This document shows positions 39,518-48,073 of a stretch of DNA of 64,000 bases, piece after piece. The stretch is from Rickettsia hoogstraalii (GTDB lineage: Bacteria > Pseudomonadota > Alphaproteobacteria > Rickettsiales > Rickettsiaceae), in assembly GCF_000825685.1 (NCBI RefSeq), contig NZ_CCXM01000001.1, forward strand, positions 829,828 through 893,827, in the 5' to 3' direction. Below the pieces are notes generated by a model. The model made no database searches, had not been told where the DNA came from, and saw only the letters and a list, made by a program, of their open reading frames with translations. Numbering within the stretch: the first letter of the stretch is position 1; the number at the start of each line of letters is the position of its first letter. Made by a program: the position numbers and the translations under genes.

Positions 39518-40584
39518 ATGAAGATCTTAGCAGGCAGTAGTAATAAGTTACTTGCATCTCGTTTAGCTATAGCATTAAATATATTGAGCCAAAAATTATC
39601 TATTTCAATGATTCCGAAATAAAAGTAGAAATTCAAGAATCATTTCATAATGAAGATGTAATCATAGTACAATCCACATCAAAGCCCGTTAATGTGATCG
39701 CTTAATTGAGCTGTTCTTGCTAGTAGATGCAGCAAAAAAAGCGGTAGCAAATCGAATAATTTTAGTAATGCCTTATTTCGGTTATGCAAGGCAAGATAAT
39801 ATAAATTCTCAAAATATAATTCCTGCTAAGTTAATAGCAGATTTTTTAGAGAAACTCGAAGTAACCCATCAAAGCCCGTTAATGTGATCGCTTAATTGAG
39901 CTGTTCTTGCTAGTAGATGCAGCAAAAAAAGCGGTAGCAAATCGAATAATTTTAGTAATGCCTTATTTCGGTTATGCAAGGCAAGATAATATAAATTCTC
40001 AAAATATAATTCCTGCTAAGTTAATAGCAGATTTTTTAGAGAAACTCGAAGTAACCCATGTAATTACTATTGATTTACATTCCGATAAAATAGAGAAATT
40101 TTTTAATATTCCTGTTTCTAATCTTGAACCTATAAATTTATATATCCCGTTTTTAAGAACTTATAGCAATTTCGTTATAGTTGCACCTGATAAAGGAAGT
40201 ATCAATCGAGTTCAAAAAATTAGTAATTTATTAAATATAGATTCAGCTTATATAAACAAAGAAAGGGATATAAATAATAATTGCGAGATGATATCAATAA
40301 TATGTAGTGTAGAGGGCAAAAATTGCATATTAATTGATGATATTATAGATAGCGGTGAAACAATCGTAAAAGCAGCAAGATTTTTAAAAGAACATTCGGC
40401 TTTATCGGTTAGTGCTTTTATAACTCATGCTCTGCTTGCTGCCGGTTCTAAAGATAAAATTGAAAATTCGGTAATAGATAATATTTTTATTACAGACACC
40501 ATAGAAACAAGTGACTTATCTCCAAAATTTCATATAATACCGGTAATGTCAATTATCGTAAAAGAGTTAAGAAATATACTATGA
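39518..40584 (+). pseudogene. prs: Ribose-phosphate pyrophosphokinase, frameshifted and internally duplicated
   Basis: The ATG at 39518 begins MKILAGSSNKLLASRLAIAL, the usual Prs start, but the frame breaks after about 24 residues. Homology resumes in another frame (EPKIIYFNDSEIKVEIQES) and again in a third (LVDAAKKAVANRIILVMPYF followed by GYARQD). The PRPP-binding loop DDIIDSGETI remains in the last frame. A perfect 190-bp tandem copy further interrupts the frame. At least two frameshifts plus the duplication make an intact enzyme impossible. PRPP synthesis is therefore not encoded by this locus. The alr start overlaps the stop by four bases. Confidence 0.9.
39678..40057 (+). repeat. Perfect 190-bp tandem duplication in the prs relic
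   Basis: Units 39678-39867 and 39868-40057 look identical base for base and differ only at their outer junctions (boundary ambiguous by two to three bases). The unit contains AAAGCCCGTTAATGTGATCG through GAAACTCGAAGTAACCC. It is either a very recent duplication or an assembly artefact. Confidence 0.92.
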
Positions 40585-41789
40585 GCTTGTGTACTCTAGA
40601 AATAAATCTATCTGCAATAAAAAATAATTATCTTTTATTACAAGATATTTGCAAAACCTCATTAGTTGGTGCTGCCGTTAAAGCTAACGGTTACGGTCTT
40701 GGAGCAGTGCAAATTTCTAAAGCTTTAATAGAAGAAAATTGTAGGCATTTTTTTGTGGCCTCAAGTGAAGAAGGAGTGAATTTACGCAAAGCTTTAGGGT
40801 TAGATGTTAATATTTTAGTTCTTAACGGCGTTTTTGAACATGATGCTTTAGAGCTTATAGAATATAATTTAACGCCTGTTCTAAATAACTTAAAACAAAT
40901 AGAGATTTGGCAAAAATTTAGTAATTTGAAAAACCAATTATTGCCTTGTTATTTACATTTCAATACGGGGATTAATCGCCTTGGATTAACTCATAATGAA
41001 ATAGAGCAGTTAATTAATAATCGTGATTTATTAAAAGGGCTAGATTTACAATATATTATAAGCCATCTAGCTATATCCGAGGAAATAGATAATCCTTATA
41101 ATCTAGAGCAATTAAACAGATTTAAAACTTATTTACAATATTTCCCAAACGTTAAAGCAAGTCTTGCTAATTCCGGCGGCATATTTTTAGGTCAGGATTA
41201 CCATTTTGATTTAGCAAGACCAGGGGCTGCTTTATACGGGCTTAATTCTTTAATAGACCTCTCGCATAACCTATCTTATAAAGAGGAATTTGAAGGAAAC
41301 ACGGAACGCAGCACCGCAGCGTACAAAAAAGTACGTGAGGATGCGAGTACCGGATTGACGTACAAATTACCTTTAGAAGGGGGTTATGCGAGAGGTCTAC
41401 AGAATCCTGTAACCTTAAAAGCCCCTATAATTCATTTACAGAATTTGACACTAGATAGCCATATCGGTTATAATATGACTTTTACAACTAAGCGTGATAG
41501 TGTTATTGCAACGTTACCGCTTGGTTATGCCGATGGGTTTAATCGTAATTTTAGCAATCAAGGCGAAGTATTTATTAATGGTCGCAGCGTTCCTATAGTA
41601 GGGCGAATATCGATGGATTTGATAAATATCGATGTTACCGATCTACCACCGCTTGATATTTTTCTAGGGCAGGAAGCGGAAATTATCGGAAATTATTGCA
41701 CGCCCGATAAAATAGCGAGTATTATAGGTACTATAGGGTATGAGGTATTGACTAGTCTCGGTAGTAGGTATAAAAGAATTTATAAGTAA
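40581..41789 (+). CDS. alr: Alanine racemase with an in-frame RPE1 insert
   Basis: Alr makes D-alanine for peptidoglycan using PLP. K34 ([11 protein letters not shown]) is the PLP lysine and Y297 (SHIGYNMTF) the second catalytic base. At 402 residues it is about 50 longer than usual because an RPE1 element is inserted in frame, encoding residues about 225-273 ([16 protein letters not shown] through GGYARG). The insert follows GLNSLI and precedes QNPVTLKAP, and both flanks match the uninterrupted family. The gene otherwise appears intact, so the element is presumably tolerated in a surface loop. Confidence 0.95.
   Translation: MSLCTLEINLSAIKNNYLLLQDICKTSLVGAAVKANGYGLGAVQISKALIEENCRHFFVASSEEGVNLRKALGLDVNILVLNGVFEHDALELIEYNLTPVLNNLKQIEIWQKFSNLKNQLLPCYLHFNTGINRLGLTHNEIEQLINNRDLLKGLDLQYIISHLAISEEIDNPYNLEQLNRFKTYLQYFPNVKASLANSGGIFLGQDYHFDLARPGAALYGLNSLIDLSHNLSYKEEFEGNTERSTAAYKKVREDASTGLTYKLPLEGGYARGLQNPVTLKAPIIHLQNLTLDSHIGYNMTFTTKRDSVIATLPLGYADGFNRNFSNQGEVFINGRSVPIVGRISMDLINIDVTDLPPLDIFLGQEAEIIGNYCTPDKIASIIGTIGYEVLTSLGSRYKRIYK
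41254..41399 (+). mobile_element. RPE1 rickettsial palindromic element inside alr
   Basis: The 146-bp element has perfect 16-bp ends, TAGACCTCTCGCATAA and TTATGCGAGAGGTCTA, and is read in frame with alr. It matches the copy at 15611-15759. Where the stem bases differ from that copy (TCG versus TTG), the partner arm differs to match. Confidence 0.95.
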
Positions 41790-41815
41790 TCGTCATGAGC
41801 TAAGCAATTGAAAGC

Positions 41816-42062
41816 CTTGTTGCATGGATCGAAAAACCTACTCTATGTCATTCCCGCGTGGCATTGTTACGTGGACCTGTAAACGCTCTTTATGTCATTC
41901 CCGCGAAAGCGGGAATCCAGTAAAACCGACAAAAAACTTGTTTTTTTAGGTTTATTTTTTAAATAAATAACTCCCATATCGATATTTGAAGTTATTTTTC
42001 TGGATCCCCGCCTACGCGGGGATGACATTGAGTAAGTTTTACCGATCCACGCAGCAATGCCT
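41816..42062. repeat. Composite palindromic repeat, CCCGCG type
   Basis: The core at 41892-42028 has arms GTCATTCCCGCGAAAGCGGG with AATCCAG, and CTGGATCCCCGCCTACGCGG with GGATGACAT. It is flanked by GTTGCATGGATCG on the left and CGATCCACGCAGCAATGCC on the right. It fills the alr-mlaE gap and contains the false upstream start of mlaE. Confidence 0.88.
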
Positions 42063-42110
42063 GTTCATGACGATTTAGATAATAATTACAAAACAAAAAA
42101 ATATACACAA

Positions 42111-42890
42111 ATGTTATTAAATATAGCTAATTCGGTCGGTAAACGTACTATAAAGTTTGCACAAAGTGTAGGTAGTTTTTCTCTATTTAGCTTTGCTGCC
42201 GTTAGCAGTATAATAAGACCGCCTTTATATTTGAGTTTAATCATCAGACAATTATTATTTATCGGGTTTCACTCGCTTCCGGTTGTTGCGATGACGACTT
42301 TTTTCTCAGGTGCGGTACTCGCATTACAGAGCTATACAGGCTTTTCTCGTTTCTCGGTTGAAAGTTCCATTGCAACGGTAGTAGTATTATCGCTGACTAG
42401 AGAGCTTGGACCTGTCTTAGCCGGACTAATGGTAGCGGGAAGAGTCGGGGCATCAATTGCCGCCGAAATAGCTACGATGAGAGTAACGGAGCAGGTAGAT
42501 GCTTTATATACTTTATCTACCGATCCTATTAAATATTTAGTTTTTCCAAGAGTAATAGCAGCTATTATTACAATGCCTTGTCTTGTTTTAATCGGTGATA
42601 TAATTGGTGTTATGGGCGGTTATTTGGTTGGTGTGTATAAGCTTGATTTTAATAGTGCAGCTTATTTAACCAGTACTTTTCAGTATTTAGAACCGATTGA
42701 CGTAATTTCCGGTCTTGTTAAAGCGGGAGTTTTTGGGTTTATTATTTCTATAATAAGTTGCTATAGCGGCTATTATTCAGGTAAAGGGGCTAAGGGAGTG
42801 GGAAGAGCTACTACCTCGGCAGTAGTAAATTCTTCTATCCTTATCTTAATCAGTAATTATTTAATAACCGAATTATTTTTTAAAGTATAA
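42111..42890 (+). CDS. mlaE: MlaE-family ABC transporter permease
   Basis: MlaE is the inner-membrane permease of the phospholipid transporter. The 259-residue protein (MLLNIANSVGKRTIKF start) has about five to six membrane segments and the family signature TRELGPVLAGLMVAGRVGAS with IAAEIATMRVTEQVDAL. I prefer the ATG at 42111. The ATG at 42057 lies in repeat sequence and would add 18 residues not expected for this family. mlaF starts two bases after the stop. MlaA and MlaC are about 3 kb upstream, and no mlaD or mlaB is in the window. Confidence 0.93.
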   Translation: MLLNIANSVGKRTIKFAQSVGSFSLFSFAAVSSIIRPPLYLSLIIRQLLFIGFHSLPVVAMTTFFSGAVLALQSYTGFSRFSVESSIATVVVLSLTRELGPVLAGLMVAGRVGASIAAEIATMRVTEQVDALYTLSTDPIKYLVFPRVIAAIITMPCLVLIGDIIGVMGGYLVGVYKLDFNSAAYLTSTFQYLEPIDVISGLVKAGVFGFIISIISCYSGYYSGKGAKGVGRATTSAVVNSSILILISNYLITELFFKV

Positions 42891-42892
42891 AT

Positions 42893-43651
42893 ATGAGTAC
42901 AAAGGAAGAATTTAAAATTAAAATTCGGTCATTATATAAATCATTTGCTAATCATAAGGTGTTAGACGGAATAGATTTGGATGTAAAAAAGGGCAGTTCA
43001 TTAGTTATTTTAGGCGGTTCCGGTAGTGGCAAATCGGTTCTAATTAAAAATATAGTAGGACTGATTAAACCTGATAAAGGTAAAATTTATATTGATAATG
43101 TAGAAATCCAAGATATCTCAAGTAAACAAAAATTTGAGATTATGGACGGTATAGGCTTTTTATTTCAAAGCGGAGCATTATTTGACTCCTTAAATATACG
43201 TGATAATATTACTTTCGAGACTAAAAAATTATCTAAGAAAGAAAAAAACGACCTTGCCGGTGCAAAGCTGAATTCCGTTGGCTTATCTCCTAGAATACTT
43301 GATCTTTACCCTTCCGAATTATCGGGAGGAATGCAAAAAAGAGTAGCACTTGCTAGGGCTATTTGTAGTACACCGTCGATTTTATTTCTTGATGAACCGA
43401 CCACAGGGCTTGATCCTATAATGGCAAATGTTATCAACGAATTAATTATAAAAATCCAAGAAGAGTTAGGGGCAACTACGATTACTATAACTCATGATAT
43501 GATTAGTGCCGAAAAAATAGCTAAAGAAGTAGCTATGATTTATCAAGGAAAAATTAAATGGTACGGTAGTAAAGATGAAATGCGTAATAGTGATAATCCT
43601 TATTTAAAACAATTTATAAATGGATTAACTACCGGTCCTATAGAGGTATAA
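42893..43651 (+). CDS. mlaF: MlaF-family ABC transporter ATPase
   Basis: The 252-residue ATPase powers the MlaE permease. Walker A is [10 protein letters not shown], the signature motif is [15 protein letters not shown], Walker B is [14 protein letters not shown] and the switch histidine is in TITHDM. The sequence is normal in length and closely linked to mlaE. The next small membrane protein follows by one base. Confidence 0.95.
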   Translation: MSTKEEFKIKIRSLYKSFANHKVLDGIDLDVKKGSSLVILGGSGSGKSVLIKNIVGLIKPDKGKIYIDNVEIQDISSKQKFEIMDGIGFLFQSGALFDSLNIRDNITFETKKLSKKEKNDLAGAKLNSVGLSPRILDLYPSELSGGMQKRVALARAICSTPSILFLDEPTTGLDPIMANVINELIIKIQEELGATTITITHDMISAEKIAKEVAMIYQGKIKWYGSKDEMRNSDNPYLKQFINGLTTGPIEV

Positions 43652-43652
43652 A

Positions 43653-43901
43653 ATGTTTAAGAACTTATTATGTATAATAATATTTCTAGGTATAAACCTA
43701 AATGTTTATGCTATAAACTCTAGCTCTTATACGACAGATGATATAATAAAAATAGTAATTATTCTTGGAATAGTTATTTTAATTTTTAGTCCTGCAAAAT
43801 TCCGTATAATCGTTATCGGTACTATGTTAGGTTTGGCTTGTGCCTATTTCACATATAAATACATCGTACCTATCTTTATTTCTTCACTAAACGGACCGTA
43901 A
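43653..43901 (+). CDS. Small membrane protein with pilin-like topology
   Basis: The 82-residue protein has a signal-like N-terminus ([16 protein letters not shown]), then two hydrophobic segments separated by SPAKFR and a short C-terminus. It begins one base after mlaF and is presumably in that operon. The family is not recognised. The layout resembles a VirB2-type pilin precursor, but no residue motif confirms this. The operon position argues instead for an Mla-linked role. Confidence 0.65.
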   Translation: MFKNLLCIIIFLGINLNVYAINSSSYTTDDIIKIVIILGIVILIFSPAKFRIIVIGTMLGLACAYFTYKYIVPIFISSLNGP

Positions 43902-43959
43902 ATGATTGCCAATATCTCTTGTTCACTTTAATAATACCTAAAAGTTAATTAAATAACCC

Positions 43960-43988
43960 TTGATTTAATTAAAAGTTGTAATTATACT
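43960..43988 (+). promoter_or_regulatory. Strong predicted promoter
   Basis: TTGATT at 43960-43965 and TATACT at 43983-43988 are 17 bp apart, one of the best sigma-70 matches in the window. The downstream 83-residue gene has AGGAGGT at 44011-44017, seven bases before its ATG. Confidence 0.75.
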
Positions 43989-44023
43989 TATACCTGCCTA
44001 ATTAATATATAGGAGGTATAAAT

Positions 44024-44275
44024 ATGTCTGGGCATAAGAAAGATTTTTTAAAATCACCCTCAGCAATTACTGCTGCAAGAAGAGGGCCTGCGGTAGAAAA
44101 GGTAATACAAGCTGCTCCTGTAGTAGTACAGCATGTACAGAAATGCGAAGCGATGCAAGTTGCAAACGATCCGTATTATCAACATATGCCTAAAAACAAC
44201 GCTGCGGCAGCAACAATATATGCAGCAAAAATGGGCGGAGAAAATCACGATATAAGTGGTTGTGAAATCTCATAA
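44024..44275 (+). CDS. Hypothetical 83-residue protein with strong expression signals
   Basis: The gene has both a near-consensus promoter and a near-perfect Shine-Dalgarno sequence (AGGAGGT), a combination otherwise seen only for highly expressed genes. The product is soluble, slightly basic at the N-terminus (MSGHKKDFLKSPSAITAARR), with two cysteines, and alanine-rich near the end (NNAAAATIYAAKMGG). No domain is recognised. It stands alone, so it is a monocistronic unit. The strand is opposite to the next small membrane gene. Confidence 0.75.
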   Translation: MSGHKKDFLKSPSAITAARRGPAVEKVIQAAPVVVQHVQKCEAMQVANDPYYQHMPKNNAAAATIYAAKMGGENHDISGCEIS

Positions 44276-44302
44276 CTAGAGTTAAGCGGTAAGGAGTAAA
44301 TA

Positions 44303-44668
44303 TTACTCCTTATTATTATATTTAATTACTGGTTTAATTTTTATTTCAGAAATTAAATAAATAAACATGAGTATTATATAATATAACATAGCAAATATAA
44401 TAAATGTTATAAAAAAAGAAATAAAATAAATATATTTTGTATTAGAAAAAGTTTTAAAGAAGTTAAAGTTATAAAAAAGAATATTGCTTATAGTTAAGGT
44501 AATAAATGCAAAAATTTTTTGTTTAATAATCCATTTGTCAGTATTATTGTATAATAATAAATTTAATAATACGGCTAAAATTATTAAATTTATTATCATG
44601 AATGATTTTCCTCCACAAAATAGCGAAGTCCAATAAAATACATTAATTAAATTTTGTATTTTCCACAT
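44303..44668 (-). CDS. Small membrane protein, hypothetical
   Basis: The 121-residue frame encodes about three hydrophobic segments (residues about 23-40, 50-65 and 82-105) in a Phe-, Ile- and Tyr-rich sequence, and ends KYNNKE. The base composition is very AT-rich, as in many weakly constrained rickettsial genes. No family is recognised. The opposite-strand orientation and lack of a clear ribosome site leave some doubt that it is translated. Confidence 0.5.
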   Translation of the reverse strand: MWKIQNLINVFYWTSLFCGGKSFMIINLIILAVLLNLLLYNNTDKWIIKQKIFAFITLTISNILFYNFNFFKTFSNTKYIYFISFFITFIIFAMLYYIILMFIYLISEIKIKPVIKYNNKE

Positions 44669-44861
44669 AAAGCTTAGTACAAACTATTAGTTTAATCTAA
44701 ATAACAATATAATAATTAGATAAAGCTAAGCAAATATAAAGTATATTTAAATGTTGATAAATAAAAAACGGTACCGTAAATGATTAGCTCTTGACACTAG
44801 GGTAGGATTACTTTATATTTTTTATCTATTGTATATTTATAAGTTTTAAGGTATTTAGCTT

Positions 44862-45155
44862 ATGTCACGTAAGTGCGAACTCACAGGTGTGGGTGTTTTA
44901 TACGGCAATAACGTATCACATTCTCAACGTAAAACTAGAAGACGTTTCGAGCCTAATTTAAGGTCAGTTAAGTTTACAAGTGATATAACGACCGGAGAGT
45001 ATAGGTTATCGGTTAATGCTAGATGTATTAGTTCAGTGGAAAAAGCCGGCGGTTTTGATGCATATATTCTAAAAGCCGATGATAATGTTTTATCAAGTAA
45101 CGCTAGAGCTATTAAGAAAAAAATAATTCAGACTAAAACGGCAAAATCATTATGA
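44862..45155 (+). CDS. rpmB: 50S ribosomal protein L28
   Basis: The 97-residue protein has the L28 start (MSRKCELTGVGVLYGNNVSH) and RRRFEPNLRSVKF, the usual rRNA-binding segment. It overlaps rpmE by four bases, so L28 and L31 are made from one message in this organism. Confidence 0.97.
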   Translation: MSRKCELTGVGVLYGNNVSHSQRKTRRRFEPNLRSVKFTSDITTGEYRLSVNARCISSVEKAGGFDAYILKADDNVLSSNARAIKKKIIQTKTAKSL

Positions 45156-45388
45156 AAAGCGGTATACATCCAGAATATAAAAAGTTTTTGATTAAAGTAG
45201 GAAGCGATGTTTTTGAAACAATGTCTACTCATCCTACAGGTGAAATTTTAATGGATGTTGATTTTAGAAAGCATCCGGCATGGAATAAAGATTCCGGAAA
45301 CGTAGTAAATCAATCGAACAAAAGTGTTAGTGATTTCAATAAAAGATTCTCAGGTCTTTCTTTCGGTGGTAAGAAAGAAGCTAGTTAA
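45152..45388 (+). CDS. rpmE: 50S ribosomal protein L31
   Basis: The 78-residue L31 has IHPEYKKFLIKVGSDVF and STHPTGEILMDVDFRKHPAW, the family motifs. No CXXC zinc motif is seen, so it is the zinc-free (C-minus) form. It starts four bases inside the rpmB stop. Confidence 0.95.
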   Translation: MKSGIHPEYKKFLIKVGSDVFETMSTHPTGEILMDVDFRKHPAWNKDSGNVVNQSNKSVSDFNKRFSGLSFGGKKEAS

Positions 45389-45403
45389 GCTTTGTTTGTG
45401 GAT

Positions 45404-45515
45404 ACCCAAGTCGTCTGAGCTACGGAAATTGCATAGCAATTGTACGTCCGCAATCTCAGGAGTTTATTATTATTTCATGAGATTGCCACGCAGCCTACGG
45501 CTGTTCGCAATGACT
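45404..45515. repeat. Palindromic repeat, CATTGCGAG type, degraded left arm
   Basis: The left arm holds hairpin AATTGCATAGCAATT and CCGCAATCTCAG but has lost its CATTGCGAG end. The right arm is GAGATTGCCACGCAGCCTAC with GGCTGTTCGCAATGAC. Confidence 0.8.
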
Positions 45516-45609
45516 ACTCGGTATCTATGCAAGAATGACACTAGCAATATTCGCATAGTATTGGACTAAATCACAATATAACACAGATAAATCGTCAATT
45601 CTCAATTAT

Positions 45610-45686
<77 letters not shown>

Positions 45687-45729
45687 TATTTTTTTTAATG
45701 TCATTCTAACCCATTTATAGCGTTATTGT

Positions 45730-46010
45730 ATGGTTCATTTTATGTCATTGCGAGAAGGCATTGACTGCGTGGACCGGTTTTTTTGTCATTGCGAGGAAAT
45801 TTACAATGGTAAATTGACGAAGCAATCTCAGGAGTTTTTTATTATTTCATGAGATTGCCACGCAGTCTACGACTGCTCGCAATGACGACTCGGTATTCAC
45901 GTAGGCAAAGGCCTTCAATCGCTCGTAATGACGATTTGGTATCCATGCAACAACGCCGGACAAGCCACGGGATGACACAGAGGTGAAATTGATCCATGCA
46001 ACAAAACCTA
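45730..46010. repeat. Palindromic repeats, CATTGCGAG type and fragments
   Basis: The clear element is 45785-45887, with hairpin AAATTTACAATGGTAAATT on the left and CAGTCGTAGACTG (in reverse) on the right. Fragments before (GTCATTGCGAGAAGG) and after (GCAACAACGCCGGACAAGCC) extend the block to about 46010. No gene is seen in this gap. Confidence 0.85.
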
Positions 46011-46034
46011 CAAATTTATCAAATCTAAAAAACT

Positions 46035-46679
46035 ATGACTAATAATGAGAAAGCGATAAATAATAAAAAATTAACTGATAGTATAAAGCTTTTTCGTCAT
46101 CAAGCTAAATTTGTAGCTGGTGCTATGAATATAAATCAAATCCCCAATTTTTCATTACCGGAAATTGCTTTTGTCGGTAAGTCAAATGTCGGCAAGTCAA
46201 GCCTAATAAATACGATATGTAATAATAAAAATCTTGCTAAAGTTTCTAATACTCCTGGACGTACTAGGCAAATCAATTTTTTTAACCTTGCAGATAAACT
46301 TATTATAGTTGACCTTCCCGGTTATGGTTTTGCTAATGTTCCTATATCAGTCAAAGAACAGTGGGAAGTGTTAATTAGTTATTATTTACGAAATAGTTAT
46401 AATTTAAGGTTAGTTAACTTATTGATTGATTCAAGAAGAGGTATAAAAGAAAACGATAAGAAAGTAGCAGAGCTATTACTTGCAAATAAAAGAGAATTTC
46501 AAATTATTTTCACAAAATCCGATAAAGTTACGGATCGTAAAAACCTTAACGATGAAGCACAGAATTTTCTTGCAACTTTAAACTACTCATGTAATGTTAT
46601 GTATGTAAGTAGTAGGAGTAAAGAAGGTGCAAGAGAACTTAAAGCTAGTTTGGCAAAATGCATCAAACCTCAAAGGTAA
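46035..46679 (+). CDS. engB: Ribosome biogenesis GTPase EngB/YsxC
   Basis: EngB is a small GTPase needed for 50S subunit assembly. The 214-residue protein has G1 GKSNVGKSS at 48-56, a G2 threonine in [13 protein letters not shown]3 DLPGYGFA, and G4 TKSDK. The alphaproteobacterial order engB-argB is kept here, with the argB-like frame overlapping its end by 53 bases. Confidence 0.96.
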   Translation: MTNNEKAINNKKLTDSIKLFRHQAKFVAGAMNINQIPNFSLPEIAFVGKSNVGKSSLINTICNNKNLAKVSNTPGRTRQINFFNLADKLIIVDLPGYGFANVPISVKEQWEVLISYYLRNSYNLRLVNLLIDSRRGIKENDKKVAELLLANKREFQIIFTKSDKVTDRKNLNDEAQNFLATLNYSCNVMYVSSRSKEGARELKASLAKCIKPQR

Positions 46680-47475
46680 AGAGGTAGATAGTATTTCTTC
46701 ATTAAATAACATTGCTATAATTAAGAATATAATAAAGTGTAGTAGTGAGCTGAAGAATCAAGCAATAGTTCTAAAATTACCTGCTACTATTATTATTGAC
46801 AATAAATTATTTACGGCTTTTATTGAATCTGTTAGATTGCTTGAGATGTGCGGTGCTAAAATATATATAGTACATGATCATATTGATTTACGAAGTTCGT
46901 CTTTAATATCACAAATAGATGAAAATTTTAGTCAGAAAATTAGTAAAATAAGCGACTATAGTTCTCTAAATAATCCTATTATTATGGAAATTTTATCTAG
47001 TTACGTTAACAAGCTTATAGTAACAAAGTTAAGTAGTATAGGTTGTTATGCAGTTGGTATTTTAGGTAAGGATGCTAATTTACTGCAAGCAAAAAAGTCA
47101 AAATTATCTCACCGAAAAATTGTAAATCATGATGTTATAAATGTGATAGCACCATTTGCTAATGATGATCAGGAAAAAACGCATTTATTAAATGTTAACT
47201 TAACGGTAGCAACAATTGCTTCTGCATTAAGTGAGGAACATTTAATATTGCCATATGAGATATTACAGGTATCCGAGACATTTCCGTATAATATAAAAAT
47301 ACGAGATATTAACTTATTGAAATCAATGTTAGATGATAGTAATAATTTCATCGAAGAAGAATTAATTAAGATAGCAGTTAATGCACTTGAAAATAATAAC
47401 GGTTACGTACATTTTGTGAATAGTGAAGTACCGAATTCAATATTGTCAACTATGTTTGATATTAATATAAATTAA
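46627..47475 (+). CDS. ArgB-like (acetylglutamate kinase) family protein lacking glycine motifs
   Basis: The 282-residue frame starts with GTG and overlaps engB. It aligns with Arg[20 protein letters not shown] corresponds to the strand that normally reads VVIKYGGNAM, and [14 protein letters not shown] matches GLTGKDGNL. The glycine-rich motifs needed for ATP and acetylglutamate are lost: YGG is LPA and the HGGGP loop is HDHID. Rickettsiae do not make arginine, so the fold probably persists without kinase activity, perhaps in another role or as a decaying gene. It is followed by virB3 after 12 bases. Confidence 0.7.
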   Translation: MQENLKLVWQNASNLKGKEVDSISSLNNIAIIKNIIKCSSELKNQAIVLKLPATIIIDNKLFTAFIESVRLLEMCGAKIYIVHDHIDLRSSSLISQIDENFSQKISKISDYSSLNNPIIMEILSSYVNKLIVTKLSSIGCYAVGILGKDANLLQAKKSKLSHRKIVNHDVINVIAPFANDDQEKTHLLNVNLTVATIASALSEEHLILPYEILQVSETFPYNIKIRDINLLKSMLDDSNNFIEEELIKIAVNALENNNGYVHFVNSEVPNSILSTMFDININ

Positions 47476-47487
47476 TAGAGGTTTTTT

Positions 47488-47775
47488 ATGGCAGGAGCAT
47501 TAGCATCCGATCTTTTATTTGTAGGGTTAACTAGACCGCCGATGATATTTGGAGTAAGTATTAAGTTTGCTGCATTAAATATGATAATGACGATGATAGT
47601 ATTTATTTGGAATAACGGCATTATGATTTTATTCATTGCAGCTGCTTTGCATTTGGTAGCTTATATTATATGTTTTAAAGAACCGAGATTCATAGAGCTA
47701 TATTTAAATAAAATGTCAAGAACTAGCCAATGTCCTAATAAATTTTACTACGGAGCAAATTCGTATAATATTTGA
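47488..47775 (+). CDS. virB3: Type IV secretion protein VirB3 (RvhB3)
   Basis: VirB3 is a small inner-membrane component of the secretion machine, usually paired with VirB4. The 95-residue protein has two hydrophobic segments and the diagnostic N-terminal stretch FVGLTRPPMIFGVS. ATG follows TAGAGGTTTTTT. Gene order engB-argB-like-virB3 places it as the first secretion gene of the operon. virB4 follows after a 298-base gap full of repeats. Confidence 0.93.
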   Translation: MAGALASDLLFVGLTRPPMIFGVSIKFAALNMIMTMIVFIWNNGIMILFIAAALHLVAYIICFKEPRFIELYLNKMSRTSQCPNKFYYGANSYNI

Positions 47776-47811
47776 GTTTTATGTCATTCTCGCGTGGATG
47801 CTAAACCTACT

Positions 47812-48040
47812 CGATGTCATCCTCGCGCAGGCGGGGATCCAGAAAAAAGGTATAAATACAGCAAATTTTTGAAATTAAAAGTTCGATTTATCTCGCTTTA
47901 TGCTGGATTCCCGCTTTCGCGGGAATGACATAAAGAGCATTTACCGGTCTACGCAACAAGTCCTTGCGAGCAGCCGTAGGCTGACAGTATAAAATTTCTG
48001 AGATTGCCGAGTCGAGGCTTCGCCTCTTCTCGCAATGACA
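47812..48040. repeat. Two palindromic repeats between virB3 and virB4
   Basis: The first (47812-47930) has arms GTCATCCTCGCGCAGGCGGG with GATCC and GCTGGATTCCCGCTTTCGCG with GGAATGAC. The second (about 47961-48040) is a CATTGCGAG-type element with GCGAGCAGCCGTAGGCTG and a right arm GAGGCTTCGCCTCTTCTCGC with AATGAC. Confidence 0.88.
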
Positions 48041-48073
48041 AAATAAATTAAAATAGTTAAATCAGGTGAGGTA

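Noticed and set aside
42057..42110. Upstream start of mlaE at 42057
   Set aside because: It starts in the end of a palindromic repeat and adds residues not expected in the family; 42111 gives the usual length.
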